Shown piece after piece: positions 37,796 through 49,324 of a DNA stretch of 64,000 bases. The position numbers and the translations under genes are program-made. The notes beneath the pieces are model-generated. The model had not been told where the DNA came from and did no database searches. It was given only the letters and a program-made list of their open reading frames with translations. This DNA is from Tetrastigma voinierianum. Its lineage: Eukaryota > Streptophyta > Magnoliopsida > Vitales > Vitaceae. The DNA is taken from assembly GCA_016808115.1 (NCBI GenBank), contig JAEQBH010000646.1, positions 2,418,001 through 2,482,000 on the forward strand, written 5' to 3'. Each line of letters opens with the position of its first letter. Positions within the stretch are counted from its first letter, which is position 1.

Positions 37796-38167
37796 GGGAG
37801 CCCACTCCCCCCTTTTCGCAGTGAGAAAAAATATCCCTTAAGAGACTGGTTTCTGTCTCATCTTATCCACTTCCTTAAGGCCATGTTTGGTGCCATTTCT
37901 GGCTTATTTTCCCATTTTGCTATTTAGCCCTTCCATTCTCTTTCTATTTCATCACACTCATCCATATTCTAATTTCTAGCCTGTTTCAACTTTTAACTTT
38001 ATGACCATTTTATCCTTCTTTTACAATTTGACCTTTACCCTTTCCTCTCGCATTAATTCTCGCTTATCGTTCATATTAGTCTCTTAATTTCCGGAATAAG
38101 ACAAAATTAATTTATATTATACCCTAAACATGTCGAAAATGACTAGGGTATATTTCGGGGTGTTACA

Positions 38168-38768
38168 ATGCCCATAATGCATCATCCATTTTTGTAGCCC
38201 AATCTTTCTGGGATGTATTCATCGTTTTCTCCAAAATCTTCTTGATTTCATGGTTAGATATCTCACTATTATTACATTGGGTGATGATGAAAGTATGCTG
38301 TCTCACCCATACTGACAAGTGAATGAACAATTGTTACAAAAATGTGTTCCCTCAACACTCACAATTGCCCTAAGAGTTCCAAAACATGAAAAGATGTGTA
38401 TGCGAAGAAATTTCAGCACTACTTTGGCATCACAAGTGATAGTGGGGATGGCTTCTACCCACTTAGAGACATAGTCCACTGCCAATAGTATGTACTTATG
38501 GCCACAAGATGATCGGAATGGGCCCATGAAATCAATAACCCCAAACATCAAAAAACTCTACTTCTAGATTTGAATTCAATGGAATCTCATTCTTGTTTGA
38601 AATGTTTCCTGTTCTTTGGCATTTATCACAAGCCTTCACAAATGATTGAGCATCTTTGAACAAAGTGGGACAATAAAACCTTGATTGCAACACCTTTGTT
38701 GTTGTTCTTTGCTCTCTAAAGTGTCCACTACACTCCATGGAGTGACAATGTTGAAAGACTTGGTTCAT
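38168..38768 (-). pseudogene. E2 integrase: zinc-binding and catalytic core, DDE broken
   Basis: Right to left: the HHCC zinc-binding module (HCHSMECSGHF ... CDKCQRTG), the linker NEIPLNSNLEVEFFDVWG, then the core VIDFMGPF (first Asp) and KYILLAVDYVSKWVEAI. The second catalytic position reads VSVEGTHFCN where the family has SDGG, so the second Asp is Val. The third region, NSEISNHEIKKILEKT, keeps its Glu. It ends WATKMDDALWA exactly at the solo LTR. A one-base shift near 38540 separates two frames. Integrase normally joins cDNA to host DNA; this copy cannot. Confidence 0.88.
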
Positions 38769-39371
38769 TTCATCTTTTGGGATGCACCTCCAAATGATTT
38801 GATCAACACAATGCTTATATAGGATGAGATTTTTCCAATAATAATGCTTGACTTCAGCGAAGAATTTCTTTCTCTATTGGGAAGACAAATCTGTATACCT
38901 CGACGGCTAGATAATTCCTTAAGTCCGCAAACCATGGAGTAAATTCAGTATGAGATAAGGCTAGTAGTTGCTCATCCGGGAAGCTATCATTAATGTGAAC
39001 TTGTGAAGCTTCATTATCCTCAAATTCTAGTCTCGAAAGGTGATCGGCTACCAAATTTTTTGATCCCTTCTTGTCCTTTATCACCTCATCAAATTCTTGC
39101 AAAATAAGAACCTATCTTATAAGACGAGGCTTGGTGTCCTTCTTTGTCATTAGATATTTTATTATCGAGTGATCCGTGAAGACAATGACCTTGTTACCAA
39201 CTCCCCGTGCAAGGCTAAACTATCAAAGAAAAGACTATTACATTAACTTCCTTTTCTGAGCGGTAATAATTCCGGCCAGGTTTCATTTAGAGTCTCATAG
39301 TATAGTATACGTATGAAACACCTGTTTCTTCAAGCGCCTAAAATAGCTCCCACCGCTTAATCACTTGCATC
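38769..39371 (-). pseudogene. E2 RNase H region
   Basis: Near 39110-39180 the minus strand reads VIVFTDHSIIKYLMTKKDTK and then PRLIR, the conserved end of the gypsy RNase H domain; LQEFDEVIKDKKGSKNLVAD and HLSRLE follow in frame 38854-39102. The earlier half (39180-39370) is heavily degraded. RNase H removes the RNA strand during reverse transcription. Confidence 0.78.
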
Positions 39372-39937
39372 TCACATTAGCTCAAATGGAAGTTCCGAAT
39401 CCGGAGCTATAACAATAGGTATGGAGGTGAGCTTGTCTTTGAGCATGGTAAAGGTGGTCATACATTTCTCATCAAAGAAATATGGGACTCCATGCATCAA
39501 TAGGCTCGATAGAGGTTTTGATATCGTCGAAAAGTCTTTAATGAACCTCCTATAAAAACCTGCATGGCCTAGGAAACTTCGAATTCCTTTCACTAAAGTG
39601 GGAGGTGGAAATTTCTCAATTGTCTCAATTTTTTCCTTGTCCATTTTGCCTTGTCCACCTCAATCCCATTTTCGGATATTCTATGTCTCAAAACAATGCC
39701 TTACTTCACCATGAAGTGACATTTCTCCCAGTTAAGCACAAGGTTTGTCTCTTTGCATCTCTTCAAGGCCAACTCTAAATTTTCAAGGCAATCATCAAAT
39801 GAGGCTCCTACCACTGAAAAATCATCCATGAAAATTTCAATTCACCTCTCTACCATGTCTAAGAATATTTCCATCATACATCGTTGAAATGTGCCCGGAG
39901 CATTGCACAACCCAAATGGCGTCCTCCTAAGTGCAAA
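39372..39937 (-). pseudogene. E2 reverse transcriptase, palm and thumb part
   Basis: Read leftward from 39937 the sequence gives ALRRTPFGLCNAPGTF, then IEIFMDDFSVVGASFDD with the catalytic FMDD at 39821-39832, then CLENLELALKRCKETNL, and, in frame 39644-39372, GIRSFLGHAGFYRRFIKDFS (RT connection) and PFFFDEKC-like wording. An in-frame TGA lies just before the FMDD stretch and a frameshift follows. The catalytic aspartates are present, but the frame is interrupted. RT is cut at 39938 by an LTR fragment; its N-terminal part lies at 46568 onward. Confidence 0.88.
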
Positions 39938-39993
39938 TGTAGCACCCCTTTTTCGGATCGACCCGATTGGTGGGTCCGAACTGAATCCGAGAT

Positions 39994-40005
39994 GCTCTGA
40001 TACCA
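39994..40005 (-). other. Primer-binding site of truncated minus-strand chromovirus
   Basis: The minus strand reads TGGTATCAGAGC, a perfect match to the common tRNA-iMet PBS, eight bases inside an LTR whose end is GGGGTCGCCACA (LTR starts at 40013 on the plus strand). Only about 75 bp of the interior of that element remain (to 39938). Confidence 0.8.
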
Positions 40006-40012
40006 CTTTAAG

Positions 40013-41650
40013 TGTGGCGACCCCGAGCCCGATCTAACCCGGTTGGCGGGTCCGAACCGAAACCCCGGGGACGCCAAGTTACCACTCAATCACTTTAACA
40101 AAATCATTTATCAAATAAGCGCAAAAGCGGTTCAATTTATGGCAAGCCCATAAACATTTACAAATTCAATAGGCCCATAACATTTAACAAAATACATTTA
40201 CAATGAAGGCATTCCAAGCCTCTTCAAAATGGTTTACAAAATGGATGTTTCAGAGTTCAAATTGTTTTTACAAAATATCAATGTTCAAAAGAGATGGAGT
40301 GAATGCATATGTCAGAGCATACTCCATGAACTTTTGATGACCTGAGTCGCTTGACTAGTCCGTCATCACTGCCTATCACTTGCATCACGATTGAGCAAAC
40401 AATACGCCATAAACATTTTCATGCGAATTTATACGCTTCTATTCCATTTGCCATTAACTGCGATTTATCAAAATAAATGCCTTTAATACAATGTCTATGT
40501 GTAATGTAAAGATACTTATACAAATACACTTTTCAAATCATTTTTCGCTTTCTGGGCTTAGGATTTCACATATACATAGAGTCAAATAATCACGACAGAT
40601 TCAGTTGGTGAATCCGTCCCGTTTATTAACTAAAGAGCACAGATTTCATTCATCGCAGCAATCTCACATATGACTATAGGAAGCAACATTCACGATAGAT
40701 TCAAATGGCGAATCCGTCATGTTTGTCATTCAACAGTAATGATTTCACATTTAACAACACGCGCATCTTCTATGACAAATTCATGCAGGAATCCCATCAT
40801 ATCGGGTCATTCAATAATACATTTAAACCTAATTTCTCATCACATGCAATAAATTCAATTTATAGTTCAAATACATATGTACATGCGATATTTTAATAAA
40901 CATTTTAATACTAATAATTCAAATTCAACATATATAGAACTTGGAAACAACTGAAATACCCGTAACAAACCAATTTATCGATCCCTGCCTCTTTTTGGAT
41001 ACCGCCCTAGGTCGTCAGGTCGCCTTCAACCGCACCTACCAAATTCAAATTCTCCAATTATTAGTGTTGAACAATTAATCGCATTAAACGACACCGTCGC
41101 GCCGAGGCGCGAGGCACGATACGTTTCACTTAGTTTCATTCTATTCAACCCCCCATTAATCATTTATTGAGTCCCCAAACTACTCCACAAATACGAGACT
41201 TTTGAAAACAAAATCCAAAAATTTGATCATGATATCATTATCTTCGCTACTCGAAGGGCTCGCCGCAGAATGAGGCTTTAGTCTCGACCTCATCGAGGCG
41301 AAAGAATCCTCTTCACGCAATGGGCGACTTCACACGGCAGAGGTGCCTCTGCGCGACGAGGCCCGTGATGCCCAATTTTTCTTGTTCTTTCCTTTTTGTG
41401 ATTTTTCACTAAAATCCTCAAAAACCCAAACTAAAACATGGGAATCACTCTCAATGACATCCAAATACCATCCTAAACTAACCATGAGCAAAACCTATGG
41501 ATGGATTAGGGTTTTTCTAACCCAAACATCAAATTATAACTTTCTGTGGCTCGTTCTACCTCAACTTTGAATATTCTTCACCCAAGATGCTTGATCATTT
41601 AGAAGCAAGAAATGAGAAGAAATCACACCAAAATCACTTCTTCTTGCACA
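40013..41650 (-). repeat. Chromovirus 5' LTR, first part
   Basis: This is the PBS-proximal half of an LTR in minus orientation. Its other half is 45296-45753, whose reverse complement starts TGTAACGCCC and follows the D1 LTR start over about 90 bp. It holds a repeat of about 120 bp in two copies (40560-40760) and GAGGC/GCCTC words at 41230-41350. The short frames are not supported as genes. Confidence 0.65.
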
Positions 41651-44600
41651 TGTCACGCCCGATTCCCTGTCCGACCCGAATGACGGATCCGAACTGGGAT
41701 TAGGGCGCGAGACTATATAATGATCTCCTTACCTTTTTTTTCTCAAAGCAACCAGACCGGTATACAAATAATTTCTCGTAATAACAAAACTGGCCAAGCA
41801 TACACAAAGAACTACCACCGAGTGGTATGTCCATCAAAAATCTATACACATATACTAAGTCCCATTTACGATACAAACTCTATACATGTACATATCTAAT
41901 ACAAACATCGTAGGATCGCAAACAAGTAGCCGGTGATCACCTATCTCCTCGAGATGTCCACTTCGTGGAATGTCCTGTCCTTTATCCCTCTTCCAAAGCA
42001 CCTGATTGAACACCGTGCTAAGCTTTACGCTTAGTGGGAACATATAAACAAAGAATTCACTCACAACAATAATCAATCTTTTTACATTTAATTTTCCTTA
42101 TGCATATAACAAGCCTATTCGTATGACTTACTCATATCCTATTACATGTAGGCTTTTTATCCTTTCAGTTCCATATCATTATCACGGTCGGGCCATTAAT
42201 CAAATCCCTTTAGCAATTATGCATTTCATGATCCCGGGGATGCCCGCTGAATTCTTTAGTTATCGCTTTATTAAATTTTCGTTTTCAAAAGAGTCGCGAA
42301 TCTGACCCTTATCTAACCTTGCCATGGATCGCCGCTTTCCATGACAACATTAATTATCTTCTCAAAACATTTTGTTGGTTTTATGAATTTTATTTTCAAA
42401 GTAAGGCGTGACCCGAATCCCCAACTCAACCGGTTACATCTATGTTTGTCGGGCTTAGTTCGATATTTCAATTATCTTCAAAACATTTTGTTTGTGTTAT
42501 TCCATTTTAGAATTTTTAATTACGCTAAGCATTTCATTTTAAGTAAGCCCATTAAATATGCAAGCATTAAATAAATGCATGGCTAAAAGTAATGCCTATT
42601 ACAATGTTCGGTGATAATGTATAAATACTTAAACAAATACATTTTTTTTTTATATCATTTTTCGCTGGCTCAGGATTTTCACATATGGCTATAGAGAGTT
42701 TAACATTCATGATGTATCTCACTTGGTGAACTCGCCTTGTTTTTCTATTCAGATAATGTGATTTATTCATTTATTGCACCCCAAGACATACACTATAAAA
42801 GTCAACATCATGACAGATTCAAGCAGAACCCGTCCTGCTATTATCTTGGGTGAGTAAATGTGATCTCACATTCAATATTGCAATCTCAACATATGACTAT
42901 AGAAGTCAAAGATCATTGCGCATTCGCTTGGTGAATCCTACTGCTTATCATTCAATAGCAATGTAATGTCACATTCAATATTTACCATCTCAAGGAAAGA
43001 TAGAAGTCGACATTCACGATGTGATTCAGCTTGGTGAATCTCGCCCCGTTTCTTGTCATTCAAAGAGCAATGTGATTTCACATCTAATATTTACGATACC
43101 TTCCAGCGACGGAATTAGCTGCAACCTGGCCATGTTGGCTAACTAATAATACATTTCAAATCAATTTACTTCTTTATGCGCACTCTACTTATAGTTCAAA
43201 TATTAATGCATTATTATTGAGATATTTGACAAACATTTGAATGGAATAATAGTCTTAAATCATATATATATATATATATATACATATGATATATATATTT
43301 CACAAATAGAACTCATAACCGATCATAATCACATTTTGTCTTCATATCATTTATGTAGATCTACCGTGTCTTTATCTATTCACAAATTCTTCTTAATTGG
43401 CTATCATTTGTTCATTCATGTATTTCTATCATTTGTTATCTTTTTTTCCCAAGTTATATGGATGTCAATCATATATAACTTAATCCACATTATGTGTTCA
43501 TGACATAATGCCTTTCATTTAAGTGTTTTGTGTTTCAGTTCGTTGCTATATCATATATTCATGTTTCATGAACACATCTATACATATTGCATTTCTTGTC
43601 TATATTCAAGCATCCTTCTACTATGTATTCTGAATTAACTTTAACCAAGCGATTAGTACACTCTGCACAACACCAATTTTTTAGACAAGTTAGGGCACCA
43701 AATTCCATTAAATAGCATATGGTTAGATTCTAGGACTCACGAGCTTTCCATAGAGTCCAAGAATACCCATAATGGAGTCCAACGAAGGAGTTATGCAAGT
43801 TGCAAGTCGTGGATAAAAATCAAGAATCTCAGCAAAGATCTGCAGCGAGCAGCAGCCTTCACTGCTCTTTTGTCATTTTCGGGGATCTTAACTTCACGTT
43901 TGACACTGGTTCTTTGTACTCATTTGAAGCTAAGTTGCTAAGGGTTCTTCTCCAACTGAATCACCCCAATCGGAGCACCGAAACTCAAGTTATGTCCTAA
44001 ACAACCCGGACTACTCTATGATCAAATGGAACTTAAATTCTGCTTAGAACATGTACCTACCTTTGAGGAATTTATAGGCCATTTAGAGTCAGAATTTGAA
44101 GGTGTTCTTATTTCAGGATGTTTGATTCTCCTGAAGCTAATTCACTAGCAACTTGAATCACTAAATCGGATCAGAATTGACCAGCCAGTGGGCTAAAACA
44201 CGAACATCAATCTAAAATAGAAAGCACGGTTACCGATACCGCGACGTAACACACCCAGACTTACCACTCGTTGCACCTGCACCACCCTCGAAATTTCCCT
44301 GCACGGAGGTTTTTCTCCCATTTTTCCATATTTCTCTACCCAAATCAACTCAATAATCAATATACTTCAAAACTACTCCATATTCATTCTCAGAACCTCA
44401 CTATACTCAAATCATCTTTCTACGATCTTCTTCAAAACCTTTCACAGAATTACCTCAAAGCAACTCTAATGGTAATAACCTGCATACACGGTCCAAACAT
44501 AAGACTAGTTGGGGGTTTAGTTCGAACCCCAACTCCATTACTTGAACTTAAAACCATGAATCCAACCTCAAAGGAGTGATTCCACATTCTTTCTTTGTAC

Positions 44601-45295
44601 CATTTAGGGTTTTACCAACCTTACCTTCACAACTTAGGTTAGGATGAAATCCTAAATAAAACCATAGGCTTGAAAACCATAGAAATCCCTAGCCATGGTC
44701 CAAATACACATAACCGAATACAAAAATTTGGCACTTCCATACTTAATGTTAGAATCCACAAGACTCATCTAGGTTAGGTTTCTTACAACCCACAACCCAC
44801 AAACATGTATCCATACAAAGCTATACAAAGTTCCATATAGTCATAGTTCCATACTCATAGTCATAGTTCCATACCTTGGAATCTTCCTTTCTTCTTCTCT
44901 TCTCTTCTCTTCTTCTCTTCCTCTTCTCTTCTTCTCTCTCTCTCTTTTCCTCTTCACGCTTTTTTTTTTTCTTTGCCCAAAATGAGACCAAATTTGGGTC
45001 TTAAATCCAAACTCTCTCTTTAGGCCATGTTTCGTCTCCAAAACCCATTTTTTCAAAGTTAAGTTGTCATTTATTTACTTAGTCCTTCAATTCCTCTCTT
45101 TACAAATCAAGTTAGGTATATTTCTATTTAAACCCCTAGTCTTTTCCCCTTTTATGACCACTAGGGTCCTCAAGTGGTAAATTACATATTATCCTTTCGT
45201 TTCATATTAATTTCGGGTTTCTCGTTTATTTCCCGAAAATCATATTTAACTTTTATTAAACCCTAAACATGTCCGAAAAACTGCAGGTATATTTC
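41651..45295 (-). mobile_element. LTR (same family as 34624-38167), nested in another LTR
   Basis: It begins TGTCACGCCCGATTCC and ends near 'gcaggtatatttc', without the final GGGGTGTTACA seen in its relative at 38167. It includes a repeat of about 125 bp in three to four copies (42670-43095), the module 'gctttccatagagtccaag' (43740-43765), an (AT)n run (43262-43282) and a TTCTC tract (44881-44950). The frame at 44841-45056 is a translation of that tract. No retroelement proteins are seen, so it is a probable solo LTR. Confidence 0.65.
42670..43095. repeat. Tandem repeat, about 125-bp unit
   Basis: Three to four diverged copies share 'cacatatgactatagaagtc', 'acattcacgatgtgattca' and 'ttggtgaatc'. 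The related LTR at 34624-38167 and the LTR at 40013 have about two copies each. Confidence 0.75.
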
Positions 45296-45753
45296 AAAAG
45301 CTATGGAAGACAACCCTTAGCTTCTCTCACTCTTGTCTCCAAATTTTTGCTCCAATGAGCATTCTAAGACCAAAAATGCCTTAAGTCATGTTTTCACCCA
45401 AGGCCATGTTTGGCTTGTTCATTAAATCTATATTTCTCATTTTTCTCCTTGGTCTTCATTTCTGACTTCCATTTATCATTTAATTCAGACTTTGCATTTA
45501 AGCTTATTCTATTCTTGACCCAGAGGTCCTCATTTTGCCAAATTCCAAATTTACTCCTTTACACTTCAAGTTAATTTCCTCAGTCCAATCAATTCTCATT
45601 TAAAGATATAATATTTGCATTCGCCTTAAATTATATATAATCATTTAATCAATATTTACTTAATACCCCGAAAAATACCCAAGTTTGCCTAATTGACATC
45701 TAAATATATAATAATTTTTATTAGTAAAACTTATAGGTATTTTGGGCGTTACA
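45296..45753 (-). repeat. Chromovirus 5' LTR, second part (end GGGCGTTACA)
   Basis: Completes the LTR begun at 40013 after the nested insertion. Read on the minus strand it starts TGTAACGCCCAAAATACC. The bases after it, (A)CAAA, resemble GCAAA before 39938 but do not give a clean duplication. Confidence 0.6.
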
Positions 45754-45850
45754 CAAAGCCAAAGTCCCAAGGGTAAAGAGTCTCAAGATATAGTCTCATG
45801 GGCCCCTGAACTCCTTAGCTTGGATCCGCCACCCAAGCCCGACCGAGAAT

Positions 45851-46567
45851 CGGGTCGACAATGATCAAGCTTCGGGAAGTTCTCCAACCACCCGACTCCT
45901 GGGAGGGTAGCTCAATATTTTTAATGGGGCTCCCAGAAGGAGTTTTCTAGAACAAAAACACCTGTTTTGAAAACTGATATTTTTACTCGCATTGCCAGCA
46001 TGTGAGAGCCTGTGAGGCACCTCGAGACATGGGTCAGTCATGCATATTCGAGTAGGTTCCATGAATTGCTTGAATGTGGTTGTCGCTATGAAAGCAGCAC
46101 TTAGGCGGGGAGAACTCATGCAGAAATTATCACTAATGGCTTACCACCCCGTCGAGGATTACTATTTCGTGCAGCCAGGAGGTACGAGGACGACACTCGC
46201 TAGAGGTCGATGTTGTGAAGAAAGCCACTGTGGCTTTGATATTTGTATACATGTATTAGAATGGTTAGACTTTTAATATATGTCAGAGCAAGAGTAATTA
46301 CAACTCAACCATGTAACATACTGGGTCAGATATTTATTTTGTGAGTATTGATGCAGTGGCCCAAGAGGCCATTATTTTACTCGCATTTAGACCCTGTGTG
46401 GTCGTTGTTGATTATTGGAACAGGTTTTGTATTTGGGTAGAGCTCCCCATACAAAGGAGACTCTACCCGATTTTCATGAGTGCAGGTTTCGGGTTACCCG
46501 ACATTCACGAGTATTCCGCGGCCGACGGCTGTCAATGGACCCTCGGGGTTTCCTTGGGGGTGTCACA
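45851..46567 (+). repeat. LTR 3' fragment (family of 55927-58305)
   Basis: Similar to the end of the solo LTR in the CACTA element, sharing 'gaagaaagcc...tgtggctttga' and the terminal GGGTGTCACA / GGGCGTCACA. Its 5' part is missing. Frames 46040-46675 are not supported as genes. Confidence 0.6.
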
Positions 46568-47170
46568 CGATGCATGCACATTGATGGCCTAATCTCCTTT
46601 ATATCGGCCAAAGACCATCCAATTGCCTCTTTGTGCTCTCTAAGCACTCTCAACAACTTCTCCTCTCCTACTTGAGAGAGATAAGACGAGGTAATGACCG
46701 GTAAGGTAGAGAATTCACCAAGGTAGGCATACCTAAGGTGAGATGGAAGCGGTTTCTCTTCAAGAACTAGGGGCTTCTCAATTGAAGGGATAGGGAGGGA
46801 AGGACTAGACCAAGCTCTCAAAGTGCTTTTGATTGTTTTGCCCAAAAGAGTCCATCCATAACACATATTCCTTTGCTTCATCATTAGCAATTGTGAGAGA
46901 ATCTCCATATATGAGGCTAGTCTTGAAAGGATCAATGTGATCCTTTTGGCTATACACTACAACCTCTACAATGTCCACTTTAAAACAACTTTCACTCTCC
47001 ATGGGGTGCTTGATGGCTTTGAACACATTGAAAGTAACTTCTTCATCTTGAACCCTCAATCTGAGCTCTCCCTTTTGTAAAGCAATAAGGGCCCAAGCGG
47101 TAGCTAAGAAGTGCCTTCCAAGTATGATATCCATCGGGAAGATGAACTTATCCACCTTCACTAGCACATC
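46568..47170 (-). pseudogene. E2 protease C-terminus and RT N-terminus
   Basis: Frame 47167-46805 reads VKVDKFIFPMDIILGRHFLA and KGELRLRVQDEEVTFNVFKA, the end of Athila protease with about fifteen residues missing before IILGR. The frame to 46568 continues LPSHLRYAYLGEFSTLPVI, EEKLLRVLREHKEAIGWSLA and DIKEIRPSMCMHR, the N-terminal lead into RT. It stops at the nested LTR directly after MHR. The two frames overlap, showing a frameshift near 46930. Confidence 0.88.
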
Positions 47171-47647
47171 CTCAATAATTCCTCGAGGATGAGCGAGTAT
47201 CTATCCGCCTAATCAAGAGTGATAACAGGATTTGGCTTCTCCTAACCAAGTTTCCAAAATAGATAATGGCATTGCTAATACTAGCACAAAAGTTCACGGC
47301 AGCTTTTCCAAAATTGAATTGCCAATAGAACATGTATATTAAACTCCCTAGATCTTTTAGCTCGAGTAAATTTCAGAGGATAACACCGATTCTTAGAAAG
47401 AGCAAATAGCTTGATAATCACTAAGCATCCTCTGCTTGCAAGGACGCCCTTCATGAACTCACATAAGAAGACATTTGCTCCTAATGCATCGACAAATTTA
47501 ATATTGATGCTGTGGAGCCTTTGAAATTGGTATAAACTACCTGAACATGTCCGAACTTGTCTTCGACCAGGATATGGGACAATCGAAGTATCTTCTCTTA
47601 GAGGGGCTTTCCACTCAGATTTTCTTTGCTCCCCTCTTGCTGATTTT
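47171..47647 (-). pseudogene. E2 protease core, catalytic Asp replaced
   Basis: Around 47300 the minus strand reads FGKAAVNFCASIS where the family has FGKALCDLGASIN. The codon at 47292-47294 is AAC, so the catalytic Asp is Asn, and the next Gly is Cys. Upstream K-D-L-G-S-L keeps the trace of the domain entry (LKDPGSF). The rest is full of stops. Confidence 0.65.
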
Positions 47648-49324
47648 TTAGCAACTTCTCAGCTTTATTAGTATTTCCAGCACTATTTTCAACATTTTTA
47701 GCACTGTTTCCAAAGTTTCCAACATTGTTTTCTTCACTCTCAACATTGTATTTAGCATTTTCAACACTATTTTATGAATTTCCAGAACAGTTTTGAACAC
47801 TTCTAGCATTGCATTGGATAGGTTTCTCAACAGTTTTTCCACTTCTAAGTGTGATAGCTTTGCAATGCTCCTTGTCATCTCTTCTAGGGTTCACGTCCAA
47901 AGTGCTAGGCAAGTTGCCTTGTTGTCTCTCATTGAACATGGAAGCCATTTGACCCATTTGAACCTCCAAATTTCTAAGTTTAACGGCTTGATTAGTGAGG
48001 GAGGTTCTTGTCTCATTAACAAATTGAGCTTAAGATTTGCTCAATTCCAATTGGTACTTAGCTAACTCACTCATAGTGTCTTCCAAACTTGTTTTCTTTT
48101 CTTGAGGGGGGTGAAGGTTTAGCTGCTCCACTAGATGTATCATGTTTGGATTGTTTCTCTAATGGAGGTTAGGATGATTCTTCTAACCGGATTGAAATTG
48201 TTTGCATATGGATTGAATTGGGGTTGAGGGAATTTTCTCAAATATTAGACTTGTTCCATACGCATTTGCCCACAAGGGTTTCCCATTTAACACTTGGTAT
48301 TAGACTGAGGTCCATTTCAGAAATCGCATGAAGGGATAAGCCCTTGGATCACATTTTCCACAGCTTGGGCATTTTGTAATTGAGTGAACTAAAGTTTCTT
48401 TGTAAGCAACAAAACTTGGACCGCTAGATTGTTGAACACATCCAATTCATGAACTCCACTCGGTTTCTTAGTCCTTTCTCTTTCATTCGGCCATTGGTAA
48501 TTATTCAAAGCCATATCTTCTAAAAATTGGTAGGCCTCATTTATACTCTTGCTCATCAATGTACCTCTAACTGAGGCGTCTAAGAGTGTTCTAGTAGTCC
48601 CGATTAACCCATTATAGAAATGATGCATTTGCATCCATTTTGCCAATCCATTGTGGGGGCATTTTCTAAGGAGATCTTTATAATGATCCCATGCCTCATA
48701 GAAGGTCTCTCCCTCATATTGAGCAAAGTTGTGTATTTCAATCCTCATCTTTGTTGCTTTTGTCGGAGGGAAGAATTTTGAAAGAAACTTGTGTAACAAA
48801 CTATCCTAAGATGTGATGGAGTCAGGAGGTTCTGAATTTAGCTAATGCTTCGCTTTGTCTTTTAATGAAAATGGGAAAAGTCTCAAGTGAGTTGCATCTT
48901 CACTCACCTTGATATACTTCACCGCGTCACACACTTCTAAGATATTATAAATGTGCATGTTGGGGTCTTCATTCGACAATCCTATGAATTGAATATTTTG
49001 AATCAATTGTAATGTGATAGGCTTGAGCTCAAAGTTGTTTGCTTATATAGCTAGTCGTCTAATCACTATAGGGATGCCGACAGGAGGGAGAGCATAGTCT
49101 CTCAAAGCTTTCTCCAAATCCTCCATGAGAGGGGCCGAATGGGGCACACTTTCCTCGCTTGTTGATTAGACATCCACCTCATCTCCTTCTCTAGAACCTT
49201 CAACATTTTCCATAATTTTTTGCTTTATTTCAGCTTGCTCTTATTTCCCCTTTCTTATTTGTCTTAATGTCTTCTCTAGTTCGGGGTCCAAGGGCATCAA
49301 ATTCTTGTCACCAAATTTTTGCAT
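47648..49324 (-). pseudogene. E2 Gag
   Basis: The start is the ATG at 49324 (MQKFGDKNLMPLDPELEKTL). Interrupted frames follow, and 48799-48389 holds the gag core: LHKFLSKFFPPTKATKMRIE, ETFYEAWDHYKDLLRKCPHN, HFYNGLIGTTRTLLDAS and MALNNYQWPNERER, all standard for Athila gag. Frame 47969-47772 has QMASMFNERQQGNLPST and KAITLRSGKTVEKPIQ, the region before protease. Between 47650 and 47830 a short tandem repeat codes for MLKTVLEML-like units. Several stops and frameshifts mean no full Gag is made. Confidence 0.9.

Larger units (their letters stand above)
34624..38167 (-). mobile_element. Solo LTR inserted in E2 integrase
   Basis: A 3.5-kb block starting TCGCCACGCCCGATTCC (compare TGTCACGCCCGATTCC at 41651) and ending GGGGTGTTACA interrupts the integrase frame. 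Flanks AGGCC (34619-34623) and ATGCC (38168-38172) are a probable target duplication with one change. The block contains no pol sequence. Inside are a Tyr/Leu-coding minisatellite (35486-35815), a repeat of about 125 bp in roughly two copies (36000-36260) and a TTCTC microsatellite. The numerous frames at 35065-35815 are translations of the minisatellite. It is the same family as 41651-45295. Confidence 0.75.
39938..46567. mobile_element. Nested LTR block inside E2 RT
   Basis: Three LTR units are stacked: a minus-oriented chromovirus LTR with its PBS (39938-41650 and about 45296-45753), a second LTR inserted in it (41651-45295), and a plus-oriented LTR tail ending GGGGGTGTCACA at 46567. RT coding reaches both edges. 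45754-45850 is unassigned. No intact gene lies inside. Confidence 0.65.

Noticed and set aside
44841..45056. Arg/Lys/Glu-rich minus-strand frame
   Set aside because: Translation of a TTCTC tract inside an LTR.
46040..46675. Plus-strand frames crossing the RT junction
   Set aside because: They start in an LTR tail and run antisense through RT coding sequence.
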